Positions 23,817 to 34,925 of a DNA stretch of 64,000 nucleotides are shown in pieces. The translations under genes and the position numbers were made by a program. The notes beneath the pieces were generated by a model, which was given only the letters and a program-made list of their open reading frames with translations, had not been told where the DNA came from and searched no databases. This DNA is from Palaemon carinicauda (taxonomy: Eukaryota; Arthropoda; Malacostraca; Decapoda; Palaemonidae): NCBI RefSeq assembly GCF_036898095.1, contig NC_090738.1, forward strand, positions 56,807,148 through 56,871,147. The letters are read 5' to 3'. Position 1 is the stretch's first letter, and each line of letters begins with the position of its first letter.

Positions 23817-25283
23817 TGCAGTTAACTCAAGATTGGGAATGGACTGACTCTCGTCCAATTTCAGCATAAGTTTAGGAGTAACTCGTGCCTTGGCTGTGAG
23901 GAGCTGGCATTAACCTTTAGCTGTGACCATGTAAGCAGCCACTCCAAAGGCTTACTTGGAGGCATCTGCAAACACATGTAACGAAGCCTGGTGACCGTGA
24001 TGTGCATTTCGAGGCACCTTCATGATCTCGAGACCCTTGTAGTTTTTAAGAATGTCACCGAGCTCGCGGATCAATTCTGCGCCAAGGCAGCAATACCAAC
24101 TCTGAACCATCATCCAGAGTTTCAGAATGAAAAGCTTGTCGAGGACAGTGACTGGCAAGATCAGGCCAATAGAGTCGTAGAGGGACGAGACAGAGAGACA
24201 ACCTTCCTTTTGCTGTTAACGTGCGAGTAGTCCTCTGACAATAGTTCTGAGGGGGTTTGACAGCTAATGTGTCATCAGTGGTGTTCCAGTCCAGATCGAG
24301 GTAATCTTGCGGGCCCGTTTTGGAGAAGTTTCCCAAGACAGGGCCATTAATGGTCCATTTGGCCCGAGGCATTTTGGCTTCCAGCATGAATTTTTCTAAG
24401 GACGGTCTCTCGCTAAGGATATCTGTGGGCAAGTCATAGCAACATTAGAAGTTGTCAATGTAGAAGCTTGTTTTAAACTGTGAAGTAAGAGTACTCGTTT
24501 TAACATCCAGATGGGGTTGGATTGTCTGGTTGAGCAAATACAGGCTCGAAGTGGCACCAAACAGGACCACCTTGAAGCGGTATGTAACAACCTCCGTCAT
24601 GCTGGAGTGGTAAAGAAAAGAAACCGACAGTAATCACGGTGTTCCTGAGAAATTTCTATCCACAGGAAAGCCTTAAAGATGTCTGCCATCAAACCAAATA
24701 GTTTCTCCCTAAACCTGAGGATCATGGACTGAATTTTTTATGCTAAGCTTGGGCCTGTGTACAAGGACCTATTCAGAGACCTTAGATTCAGTCCCGAGGC
24801 ATTGAATACTATGCGCATCGGTGCGGAGGTGCAATGGACAGGATGATGTGCCAGGTAGTGCATTTGTCCGTCACTATAAGGTTCCAGCTTGACTAGCTCG
24901 ATGAAGCCCTCCTTTATGTACTCGTCAAGGAGGGCCTTGTACTTGGTGAATAACTGAGGGTTCTTAGATTTTTTAAGGGACATCAGCTGGGCAAAAGCAC
25001 TACCAGTATTAATCTCCGGTCGGCTATCGCTCTCCATGGGCAGTTGCACCATGTATCTCTGGTTTGCGTACCGCATAGTACGCTTGAAGAGATCAACGTT
25101 CTGTGCCTCAAGATGGCTGAAGGGTTCATTGCTTATGCCCACAACATCGAGTTTACAAAGACTCTCGACGGGGGGCTCCACTCCCACAGGGTCTGTTACG
25201 CTGATGCGGTTTAGAGTGCGCGACAGGCTTTCGACCTCCGGGGGCTCTGTCCCTTCCGTGACGAATCTTGCAGCTCTCCCCAA
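23817..25283 (-). pseudogene. pol: BEL-1 reverse transcriptase and upstream half of RNase H
   Basis: RT begins at 25283 with a linker, then LLDEYIKEGFIELV, HYLAHHPV, PMRIVFNASG and LYTGPSLA in the open frame to 24738. The catalytic box FYIDNF is at about 24450-24465 and is followed at once by a TAA. The connection region with YLDLDWNTTDDTLAVKPP is at about 24240-24310. RNase H starts near 24000 (SLHVFADASK, 23952-23970) and runs to the hAT insertion at 23816. Several frameshifts and stops make it non-functional. The box keeps its Asp, unlike BEL-3. Confidence 0.83.
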
Positions 25284-25693
25284 ACCACGTATCCACTTGG
25301 TCTACTGAACAAGTTGACGCCCCTGATGTTGTGAATGCGCATGGGGATTCTGGGAAGACAATCGGCTCCAAGGATGATCTCAATGCCAGTCACATTATCA
25401 TCTGGCTGTCTGTCTGCGAGACATAGACCACTAGCCTCTAGAGTGCGAATTACATGGGTATATGTAGGCATCCTTACGTTCCTGCCCACGTTCGGGTTGA
25501 CGATGGCAATGACCTTATGCTTGCGGCGACCAATTTTCAAATTTAACTGTACCAAGTCTGAGCATTCAGGTGGCTCGTTTATGTTGAATGAATTGAGTTG
25601 AAACACAATTTTTCCGGCAGGAGCAAGGTTCAATAACTTGACTACATTGGGATGCACGAATGTGCATTGAGCACCACAATCCAGGAAAACTCA
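25211..25693 (-). pseudogene. pro: BEL-1 retropepsin-like protease
   Basis: The active site reads LDCGAQCTFV at about 25650-25690, with Cys in place of the Ser or Thr that normally follows the Asp. It leads into the 148-residue frame that contains IIIEILGAD-like residues (GIEIILGADCLPRI), the second conserved hydrophobic-Gly region. An in-frame TGA at 25691-25693 separates it from the Gag frame. It would mature the polyprotein. Confidence 0.72.
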
Positions 25694-27217
25694 AGTGAAG
25701 TGTTTAAGTTTTCCATTAACTAGATTGCCAGTGAAGGTGGGTAGAACGGCAAGGTTTATTTCGTTCGTCTGGTTGATTGGTTCTGTCTCACTCCAGGCTA
25801 TATGATTAAGTTGAACAGAAGGTGGATCTGCTCTTGGATCACCAAGTTGGTGACCCACAGTCAAGATGTTGGGGCAGAGACGCACTTTGTGGCCACGTTT
25901 GTAGTTTTGCCATAAAACATAGGCAACATGTTGCGTCGAAAGACATTTAGTGCAACAACCTAGTTGGTTCATCCGTACCAATCGACTATTTGAACAGAGG
26001 AATTAGGGGGCATTTTGTGGATAAATGACCGTCATGGTCACAGAAAAGACAATTGCACCGGACAGCATTATCTGCTAGTGGGGGAGCTTTGGCAGGCTCC
26101 GGTACTTGCTTCTGAGTTGGTTTTGGTGGATTGTGGGTTGGCCTGGATGGCGTCATAGGCTTAAGAGCACCGCTGGTTGTTCAAGGGAATGGCTGATCCT
26201 TTTTCATGGTTGAATTGCTATTTCCTTCAGTGTTAGAAGGTTCAACAAGAAGCCAGTCTTTGCTTGGCTCCGTCAAGTTTGGCTAGCTCCTTCGTGCATA
26301 CATGGTCATATAGTCCGTCTTTCAACACTTTTAAGGACATGGATGTGCTATTGTAACGACGATAAACTGTCTCCATGAGAGCAGGATTTAGCTCACTCAG
26401 GATGGCATCCTCCAACAGATCTTTGGACAAGGGAGCTTTAGTTATTTGGACATATTCTTTCTCAGCATTGTTAAACTCCATCAGAAACCGTCTGAGGTCA
26501 GGGCCATCATCCGCTGGGGGACTCATACTAAAGAGCTTCTTACGCAGCAAATGACGGTCAAGAACGGGGACTCATACTCGTGGACGAGGTTAGTGATGGT
26601 CCTCTCGTACAGTCCCTCTGTCCAGATCCTGTTTCCAGCAAGACATCATTGGGCTGGACCTTTAAGGTAGTGTAAAAGGATTGTGTACTTGTCCGCCAGG
26701 GAATACTTAGGAGACTCGTGAATGGTTTGACTGAATAGGCTCCACCAACCAGTCCAACGTTCCCTACGACCTTCAAAGATGGGGGATCAGGCTCGGAGGC
26801 AACGAACACATAAACATTCTGCAGGTTCGCACCAGGTGTTTGATTCTGAGCTGGGTCGCCAGTGGATTTATGAAATACAATGCCACTGAAGCCCATTCCA
26901 ATTCGTTTGGCACGGTCAGCCAGCATGGGGTAATTTACCACAATGAATGGATGGTTATAATGAGACCGCCAAAACGGATAGTCTTTATTAAGTCTGGCCC
27001 GGATCCCTCCGATGTGAACGCTAAAGTGATCCAAACTCAGGGACATCATGTGTGAAAGATCTACTTAACCTAGGCTATGGAGGGCCAGATCTGCGTCCTC
27101 ACATAGAAATTAGAAATCAACTTCCTGTTGTTCAAGCCGTGTTTTAAGTTCCTCTGGGCTGAACGTTTTAGCCTGAGGTTGTGGAGGGTTACCGAGATTA
27201 AGAGTTTGGAAAGACAT
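25694..27217 (-). pseudogene. gag: BEL-1 Gag with zinc knuckles (decayed)
   Basis: The start codon at 27217 opens a frame of about 36 residues (MSFQTLNLGNPPQ...) that hits a stop near 27107. Capsid-like residues remain at 26242-26550 (DLRRFLMEFNNAEKEY, LNPALMETVYRRY), of the DUF1759-type Gag found in BEL elements. A CCHC knuckle, CLFCDHDGHLSTKC, reads at about 26015-26057 in a frame without a start. Another Cys/His cluster (CTKCLSTQH) lies at 25925-25960. Multiple frameshifts are present. Confidence 0.7.
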
Positions 27218-27425
27218 TTTGGATGAAACCCGTGGATATGTGTAGTTTGCAAATTCAAGGTTAAATTAATCTTCAAAATTCCGTGGTTCATCTGAGGATT
27301 GATACACAACAGGGTTAGGAAATTTGTGCGGCTATGAGCGTACAAGAGATGACCAAATGGATGGGTTACATCCACAATGAGAAAATGTGGTAAGTGGGAA
27401 AACGGCAATTTACAACTATGCGGTA

Positions 27426-27633
27426 TAAGTTGGCCCGCAGCTAGGTACGAGGTAAGTGCAAAGTACGATTACAAGCGAGAGTTAATCAAAAGTGGTATGA
27501 TTACAAGCGGAAGTCAAACAAAAGTTAACCATGACTTAGTGCAAAAGGGTAACTACAACTGCAAGATAAGAGCGGAGGGAAGGGCAAATCAAAACTTCAG
27601 CAACCCTTCACAGGGGTGCTCGGGCAAACAAGG
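27426..27633 (-). repeat. BEL-1 probable 5' LTR (208 bp)
   Basis: Direct repeat of 19114-19321 with one mismatch. A TGG-starting primer site is not evident just inside it, so the LTR assignment depends on the pair and its position. Confidence 0.7.
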
Positions 27634-28169
27634 AAGTAAATAAACAAAATTTAGTTACAGTCGCAAAAATTACTCAAGGGATGATGAAACGTGACTAGTG
27701 GCACATGGACATTACAAAAACACTAACATTGAAAAAAAAGACTGGAAATTGAAACAATAGAGGCTAACATACATGCAGTTCACTATACTCAATTACGGGT
27801 GCATGGAGAAGGCACCAAGCAATTCAAAACATTCACACGTGCTCGGAGGCAACGACCGTGAACAGCACTCGCGCAGAGGCTAAACTTGAAAATCTCTAAC
27901 ACAGAGGTAAAATGCGAAACTTCCTTAGGAAAAGGACAAAAGTACAAAATTACACTCACGCTGAGGGAAAAATCAGTGATGCACTTGTTAAGTGGCAATC
28001 ACGACAAGTAAAATAAGATACGCCTTACATGGGTGAAACAAACTTTAACAAAATTTTAAATGTCTAAGTGAAATTGTAGACTTAGCAATATAGCACTAAA
28101 AGTTTTGTGTCCAAGGACACGGGGTTAAGCTTACAAGAGGTGTAAGTAAGAAAATTACAGCACTTGCAC
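27634..28169. other. Non-coding stretch, nothing recognised
   Basis: AT-rich, between BEL-1 and the DIRS copy A terminus. No ORF or RNA gene supported. Confidence 0.5.
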
Positions 28170-28720
28170 AAAACGGATTTTGAGCGAAGCGAAAAATCTA
28201 TTTTTGGGTGAGATACCCATTTCGTCCTGATGGAAGGCTCCTATAAGTAGCTTCCTAGGGTATATTTGACTACAGTGATATTCCCAGATAATTTACCTTT
28301 AGGTCTCCAGAATTCTAACTCCTGGCGCGAATATCCTTAAAATTTCTCCTAAGGATAACACATAAATCAGGGGACGCATATCTTGATACGACACATAGCG
28401 ATCTTCATCCCGAATAGCGTTTTCACTTCGAGGGGGAAAGTAGCAAATTTTTGAAGGGGAGCCGATATCAAGGTTACCCTTTTTCCCTTACTACTTTGAG
28501 TATCCAGATGGCGCTGTAAGTCGCCGCCATGTTTATTCCTTGTAGCGTTGAGCAAGGTGCTACAGATATAGTAGTTTCGGGAGGGATCCTGCCAAGGCCT
28601 TTTCTATAGAAAAGGAGGGCGGGTCCATCAGGACGACAAGGCTATCTCACCCAAAAATAGATTTTTCGCTTCGCTCAAAATCTGTTTTTTGGGCTCAGGC
28701 CATGACGTCCTGATGGAAGG
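28170..28720 (-). repeat. DIRS copy A 3' inverted terminal repeat block
   Basis: About 530 bp bounded by 'cggattttgagcgaagcg' at 28171 and its reverse complement near 28670-28690, followed outside by 'catgacgtcctgatgg'. The block is the inverse of the 5' end of copy A at 52170-52630 (shared 'cttccatcaggacg', 'aattctaac', 'ggcgcgaatat'). It also matches the block at 58870-59410. Confidence 0.8.
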
Positions 28721-28926
28721 TTACCAGTACAGAGAATTATTGAAAAGGACTGTATCTGTGGATTTTCCAAATGTGCCTTAGCCTCAGGACACTTTTTTCT
28801 TGGTCATCCAGACCATTGAGACATATGACGTTACCATTATACGTCATTACTGCTAATCATAAACCATGTTACTGCTTCCTGCCCCCTGCAGGGAAAAGTC
28901 ATACTAGACTTAGGAAAGAGTCTCGA

Positions 28927-29190
28927 GGTTTGCATATACCATATAAACAAACATAGCATCAAGAGCATACAAGTCCCACTGAATGCGTAGCCAGGTAAAG
29001 TTTGTACTTGTACAAGAACAAAGGTTTGTATATACCATATGAGCAAACAAAGCATCAAGAGCATACAGGTCTCGCTGGATGCGTAGCCAGAAAGAGTTTG
29101 TACTCGTATCAGAACAAAGGTTTGCATATGCCATATAAGTAAACATTGCATCAATAACATTCATGTCTCGCTGTATGCGAGAACAAAGGT
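28927..29190. repeat. 96-bp tandem repeat, about 2.7 copies
   Basis: Units start at 28927, 29023 and 29119 with 'ggtttgcatat' or 'ggtttgtatat'. They lie in the 3' untranslated part of DIRS-A. Two related but fewer units can be seen on the other strand at 58550-58650 in DIRS-B. Open frames across it simply repeat. Confidence 0.88.
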
Positions 29191-29647
29191 ATTAACTATA
29201 TAACTTGTTCATATATACATATGCAGATTATTAAAGGAAAATAATACTCTAGCATATCTTTATTGAAATCAATTTTTGGGGTGAAATAAGACGCAAATAC
29301 CCATCAAGTATTTATTGGTAATAAATAACCAGCAAAATCAACACAGAAAACATACTGTTAACATAATGTTAATAAATGCAATAAGAAACATGTCTTTACA
29401 ATCAAGACCAGAAAATGTTTATTTCTCCTAAAAGGGAAAAAATGTTAGGGCCACAAAAATCTGCAAATTCATTAAATTTTGTAATATGCATTTTTGTGAT
29501 ATTGATTGTCTCTTCACAATGTGTAAGAACACACGGCACACGTGTTATCTCTATGTTTCTTCGCCTTAATAACTAGTACAGTCTATAGTGTCACCTTGGT
29601 GCCACTTATCTTAAAGTATTGCACTGTTAAGTGTCAACACCTTCACC

Positions 29648-30357
29648 CAATGTTTTCATCTGTAGAGTGATTTTTTCATAATCCAATTTAAAAGTGTTCA
29701 AATCCTCTATTGAATGACTGGGAGGGACTAAATGTGTTAATTTGGACATGAGTCTACGTTTCAAGTTTTCCTTATTATCATACTTCTCCTTAGGGTCTGA
29801 ATAGCTATTGAATAATTGGCATTAGTGACAGGCAAACCTTCTATGGCTTTGAGGGCGTTGTCCCTTAAACTAGCTCTGGGTATAGAAAACTTAATTACAT
29901 TGGAAATATCCCTACGATCGTGAACCAAACTGTTGAATATATCCCAAAATGCAAGCCATTGTTCTTCCCCACCGCTAAATTCAGGTATCTTAATTTCTGG
30001 GAGTTTAGGGGGAGGGAGAGGATTAACGGGAGCCGAAGGAGGAGGCATAACGGGCCGTTGATTTCTATCTCTAGCGTCAATCTCGCTCATAGTTTGCTGA
30101 GTAGCAGCAATAGCTTTCCTTACACATCTAGTTATTGCTCTATAACTTCTACATAACTTGTCATATTCACTATCCTGTGAAATAATCGTCACATTCTGTG
30201 ACCAACAATCTTCAAAACGTCCTAGTCCCTCAGTAAGACAACGTTCATACATTACAAGAGTCGATTTTGGTGTATCGGTATCACCAATGCAGCTACCTGA
30301 CTCATCGAGCAAATCTTGTAAGGAAATAATTTTCCCCTTCAATAATCTTGGACTCCA
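29648..30357 (-). pseudogene. gag: BEL-2 Gag N-terminal fragment
   Basis: Near-identical to 40013-40734, the N-terminal part of BEL-3 Gag, but truncated at 29647 where DIRS-A begins. The frame is open from 30342 to 29761 (DLLDESGSCIGDTDTP, KIPEFSGGEEQWLAFWDIF). A one-base loss near 29792 then breaks it. Bases missing near the start, relative to the other copy, also remove the usual first codons. Confidence 0.88.
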
Positions 30358-31716
30358 TTATCTCGTTAATGAATCAATAGCAAACTTGAACAAATATCAG
30401 TAACATTATATGGCAAATTATCTAACCCTGATTCAAATATAACATGCACTAAATGCTAGACAATTTGACCACGTGCCCTTAAATACATCTGGTCACGAAA
30501 CCTAAGTTCAAAAAATGGCAACGAAATTCAACAAAATTTCTTCACAGAGTAATTGACGAACAAATAATGTTCCATAAAACAGATTACTTGGTAAAACACT
30601 CCAAGTAATTCAATACCTTAGCCTGCTCACCAAATAACTTTGGACACGTGCCAGCTATACTAGAATGACTTTGACGCCGACCATCAACCACGTGAACTTT
30701 ATCGCAATTTATCTTTAACATCCAAAAAAATTCTTTGTGAATCGTTATGGCATCCGGTTCGTTCGAAGGAGCAGAATGTGGTGAAACACTGGGGAATTTA
30801 CAACCACATAGGATAACTTTCTTTAAACTGTAAACCCTCGTGCACCAGCTTTGCACGAGGCCAAGTTACAGAACTGAGAAACAAACTTACTTAAGAGACA
30901 TCTGCCATTTACCTTTGATTCAAACTATATTTCCTGCACCGATTCTTTTGGGGGTGATGCCACACGGGTTCACAAAGACTCAATTAAAAAGTTTGACATA
31001 TATTTAATATTTAAAGTACACAAACAAAAATCATCAGAGTTACGTTAAAGAGCGAGCATTAACATTACCACAAATGAACAAAATTTACGTTACTTGATAA
31101 AAATTAAACAAATATCAAACGGGGTTACAGAGTATTCTTATAAGAACATTGCTGCAACAATGCGATGGTTCACGAGGTGATGATGGTGGTCGGATTCAGG
31201 AGAATATCTTCTAAGTACTTGCCTTTTGGAGTCCGCTGGTAGAAGCCCGCCAGTGTCACATTTCCACCCTGGAAGAGAACTCGGGAGTACAATGTTGTCA
31301 CATTTACAAATTTGCAAGGGTTACGTAACAAACATCAAGTGATTTAATTGTACAACATACAAAGAAAAAGGGGTTTCGTCCAGAAGGCAAGTTTAAATTA
31401 CTGGCATGTGCCCTTACAATAATCAAACAATATATAAAATCTCCACAGGAAGAAGTTTGACAATAGTGGGATGATACGTTATCTTATCTGATCTAGATGG
31501 ATAAAATTTGCAAGAAAGGTAGCTTATTACTTTAAATATTATTATACTAATTCATACAAACTCATTGATATAGTCGATATGATAAAACTACTTCTGTGGA
31601 GGAAAATAATCACATTTAAACATATATTCATATAAACTGGGAAATACATTAGAAAACGAATACTCGTAAAACTAAGAATACTTTTATTCAAGGGGAATAA
31701 ATGTAAATTCTTGACA
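30358..31716 (-). repeat. BEL LTR plus leader, left copy
   Basis: On the minus strand it starts TGTCAAG at 31716, directly after a polypurine tract, and continues without a clear LTR/leader boundary to the BEL-2 gag start. It matches 40735-42096 over its whole length, with a few small indels and roughly a dozen or more substitutions. It serves as the 3' LTR of BEL-3 and as 5' LTR plus leader of BEL-2. It contains a small hairpin at 30584-30608. Confidence 0.85.
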
Positions 31717-31732
31717 TTCTCCCCCAAGAAGA
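31717..31732 (-). other. BEL-3 polypurine tract
   Basis: On the minus strand CTTCTTGGGGGAGAA immediately precedes the LTR start TGTC. Confidence 0.8.
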
Positions 31733-31786
31733 ATCATAATTAGAAATAATGCAACTGTACCCAAAATTCTAAATCAAAACATACAC

Positions 31787-33232
31787 TTAGAATACATCCA
31801 TAGAAATTAAATCCTTTCTCTCTTGATCACAGCGAATTGCAGCTGCACGCCGAGGTCTCGCATCATTCAGAGGCACATTATCTGGCTCCTGAGTTTCAAC
31901 ACTATCAAATTCCCTCTCAGGTACCTCCAGAAGTACGATCTTCGTGATTGATCTCATGTATAGTTTATTATTCACTTTCACTTCTACAGACCTAATCACA
32001 GCATCAGACGACGGAAACATCTGGGTTATCTTACCCAAGGAGAGGAGGGATCTATAGCCTTTACTCAGATGATCTTCTAAGTCTACCATCACTATGTCCC
32101 CAACTTTCACATTTGCAGAGAGATTATTACTAGAGTTATTATGTCTCTCTCTCAAGGACACTAAATAGTCTCTTTTCCAAGAGTTCTCAAATTTCCTTAG
32201 CACTGATGATAGTCTCAAATATTGTGCTCTAAGATCACTTGAACTCGTGAAATCTGGGTCATCATTTGCTAAATTATTAAGAGGTGAAATACAAACATTT
32301 CTCTCATAAAGTAACATGGAGGGAGTCAAAGCCTCACAATCTCTATCAGAGGAGAGATAAGTCAGTGGTCGAGAATTTATCACAGCTTGAAACTCAACAA
32401 GTAGAGTTCTCAGTTCTTCAAAGGATACACGTTTGTAATACAAAGCCTTGGACAAACATCCTTTTAGAACACCAACAAGACGTTCATAAAAGCCTCCAGA
32501 CCAGGGGGCTCGCGGTGTAATGAACTTCCAATTAACACCATTTCCTTCAAGGTATGACCTTACCTCTGGTTCCGCCATAATTTCTTTCAGGAAATTATTA
32601 AATCCAACTAAATTCCGACCATTGTCAGATATAATCAGACTCGGCAGAGAATGATATGCTACAAAGCGTCGAAAAGCCAGTAGGAAATCTGAAGCAGTCA
32701 TGGAATGAGTCAATTCAAAATAAACTGCCCTGCTCGTAGTACAGGTAAATAGACACACAAAGACCTTCTCCTCCAAACCAGTCTTATGATAAAAAATATT
32801 AATAGCACCAGTATAATCAACTCCTATTGATTGGAACGGTCTATCATATCTCACTCGTTCTGTGGGTAATGGTGGGGAAGGAGGCAAACACAACTGTTTC
32901 TTAGTTAACTTCTGACACAAAACACACTTTGACAGAATTGATTTGATTACTTGACGTGCTTTAGGTGCCCAAAAAGTTTCTCTCAACAATACCAGTACAG
33001 AATTGACACCACAATGTTGATTATGTCTATGCAAATGTTCAACTATCAATAGTGTTAAATAACTTCTGGAAGGCAATAACATTGGGCACTGAGTGTCATA
33101 AGACATGGAAGCGTTTTTCATGCGACCCTGAGACCTTATTAGGTCTTCCTCATCAACAAATAAGTTTAACTGATTACACAAATTCTTAATATCCATGGAC
33201 ACTCCGTGTGAATTCTTATCACAGAGGTACAT
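31787..33232 (-). pseudogene. pol: BEL-3 integrase (open, but cut off from pol by a stop)
   Basis: A 481-codon open frame. The zinc-binding part reads HLHRHNQHCG ... CVLCQ (residues about 67-110). The DDE core has Asp in GVDYTG, Asp in IISDNGRN and Glu in GGFYERLVG, so all three catalytic residues are visible. The BEL-type tail follows (RPLTYLSSDRD, LTPSMLLYER, SLRERHNN). A TGA at 33233-33235, in the same frame, separates it from RNase H, so the apparent start is not a real one. It would insert the element cDNA. Among the best-preserved domains in the window. Confidence 0.9.
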
Positions 33233-34925
33233 TCAGGTAGTAGAAAAATGTTGCTTCTGTTCAAGGAGGACAAGTGCCTTCATTTCGTTAACAATAAACT
33301 TAGAACCTTTACTGCACTTACTAAGAAAGAGCAAAATTGACCTCATGATACGTTTAAGCTTACTTAAGTTACTGTAACGTGAGATGTCAATTAATGGGGC
33401 TGGAGGTTGTACAAACTTAGGTTCTGAAAGAATTTCATTAACATGCACAGTTTCTGTAGCTAAAGATTGGGGGTAATCACCAGTTAAAAGCCATTTTGGA
33501 CCGTTCCACCACAAGGAATTTTGCGATAAATCTTTACTATTACTACCTCTGGATAGAATATCAGCTGGATTATCCTTAGAGGGGGTATACCGTAGGGGAA
33601 ACTTGAACTCATTAATTTCAGTGACTCTGTTTCGTACATAGGGAATTTTACTATTATTGTTCTTCACCCAACAAATAGAAACCATGGAGTCACTCCAGAG
33701 AGTGCAAGAACTCAATCTTAAATCCTCATTCTGCATTAATCTTCCAGCAAGTTTCGCACCCAAGGACAAGGCTGTCAATTCCAAACGCGGAATAGTCTGT
33801 TTAGGGTTTGGTGCCACTTTATACTTACTGACCAGTAAATTGCTTTCACTTCTCTTGGAATCAGTCACATAGGCAGCAGCTCCATATGCCTTGTTAGAGG
33901 CATCACAAAATACATGTAAGTGGGAACATTCAGGATGTACAACAAACCTAGGAAACCTTAAACTTTCTACATTTCTAAAACACTTACAAATTTCTTCAAA
34001 CCTTGAACATACTGATTCTGGTAAAGGTTCATCCCACCCGTAGTTACTCCACAAGCATTTCAGAAAATATTTACCTTTCACCTGTATTGGTGACAATAAT
34101 CCTAGAGGATCAAACATCCGAGCTACTACTGATAAAACCTTTCGTTTGGTTAAAGGTCCTTTATGCTCACAATTTCCTTCCTTTAGTGACATCTCATCTT
34201 GTGCTAGATACCACTCTAAACCCAAAACGTTTACTCTTTCTTTGCTAACGTCTATGGTTTTGTTGAACTCTGAATCATTACTGACCCATTCTTGTAGAGG
34301 CATATTAGCGTCTTCAAGAATCTCACTTATTACTGGATACTCATCCATCAAGACTGACACATCCTTGTAAGTTTTACTAAAATTATATACATAGAAATTC
34401 TTCATCAGAGATGATGCAAGAGGATTATCATGTAAAGATAAATGATGCAAGAGGGTTTGCTGCAAGAGAAAGGGTGAGCACGTAGCTCCAAAACAAACTA
34501 CACAAAACCTGTAAGTTTCAGTTGACTTCAAATCTGAGGGATCAGTTATCCATAGAAATCTGCAATAATCACGACAATCAGGTGAAATGCCTATCCTTAA
34601 AAAGGCTTTACTGATATCTGAAATCACAGCTACTGGGTTTGTACGGAAACTCAACAGGGCATCGAAAAGTTTAGTAGTTAATGAGGGACCAGTTAATAAA
34701 CAATCATTTAAGGAAAGTTCTCCTTTAGTCTTTGAAGAAGCATTAAAAACTATTCGAATGGGAGTAGTTTCGGAATCCTTCAATACAGCATGATGGGGTA
34801 AATAATGCCCGATAATAGGGGAACCTGCAGGAATTAATTCTATAAACCCAGACTGAACGTAATCTTTGTTAATCTTATCATATTTAGCATACAAGGAGGA
34901 GTCAGATTCAAATCTATGTAACAGG
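33233..34925 (-). pseudogene. pol: BEL-3 reverse transcriptase and RNase H (catalytic Asp replaced)
   Basis: Domains in order: HYLPHHAV and PIRIVFNAS (fingers), AVISDISKAFLRIGI (motif A with Asp), FGATCSPFLLQQTL, then the catalytic box, which reads FYVYNF at about 34385-34400. BEL elements normally have Asp after YV or YI (BEL-1 has FYIDNF). The codon is TAT where GAT is expected. RNase H follows (HVFCDASNKAYGAA, IPRLELTALSLGAKLAG, TLWSDSM, NPADILSRG). A one-base frameshift near 34925 separates it from protease and a TGA at 33233 from integrase. With the Asp gone, polymerase activity is not expected. Confidence 0.9.

Larger units (their letters stand above)
19114..27633 (-). mobile_element. 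BEL/Pao retrotransposon (BEL-1), decayed, interrupted by a hAT element
   Basis: Minus-strand order from right to left is Gag, zinc knuckle, protease, RT, RNase H, integrase, bounded by 208-bp direct repeats. BEL-type signatures include the FYIDNF form of the RT box and the RNase H LELT region. They also include integrase C-terminal residues RPLTYLYTDDP..LTPSHLL. Stops and frameshifts break every gene. The hAT insertion (21220-23808) lies inside RNase H. No canonical PBS or target duplication could be read at the repeat edges. Confidence 0.85.
28170..29647 (-). mobile_element. DIRS copy A, 3' untranslated region and terminal repeat
   Basis: From 29647 downward on the minus strand the sequence follows the 3' region of DIRS-B (58090 onward): 'gggtgaaggtgttgacact', then the cryptic tail, then a terminal block. 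It begins just after where a recombinase stop codon would lie, and is fused at 29647/29648 to BEL Gag sequence. The recombinase, RT and most of Gag of this copy are not here. The other end of copy A may be at 49647-52640. Confidence 0.8.

Noticed and set aside
28837..29164. Repetitive minus-strand ORFs (107 and 84 codons)
   Set aside because: They arise from the 96-bp tandem repeat, which happens to be a multiple of three, and have no domain.
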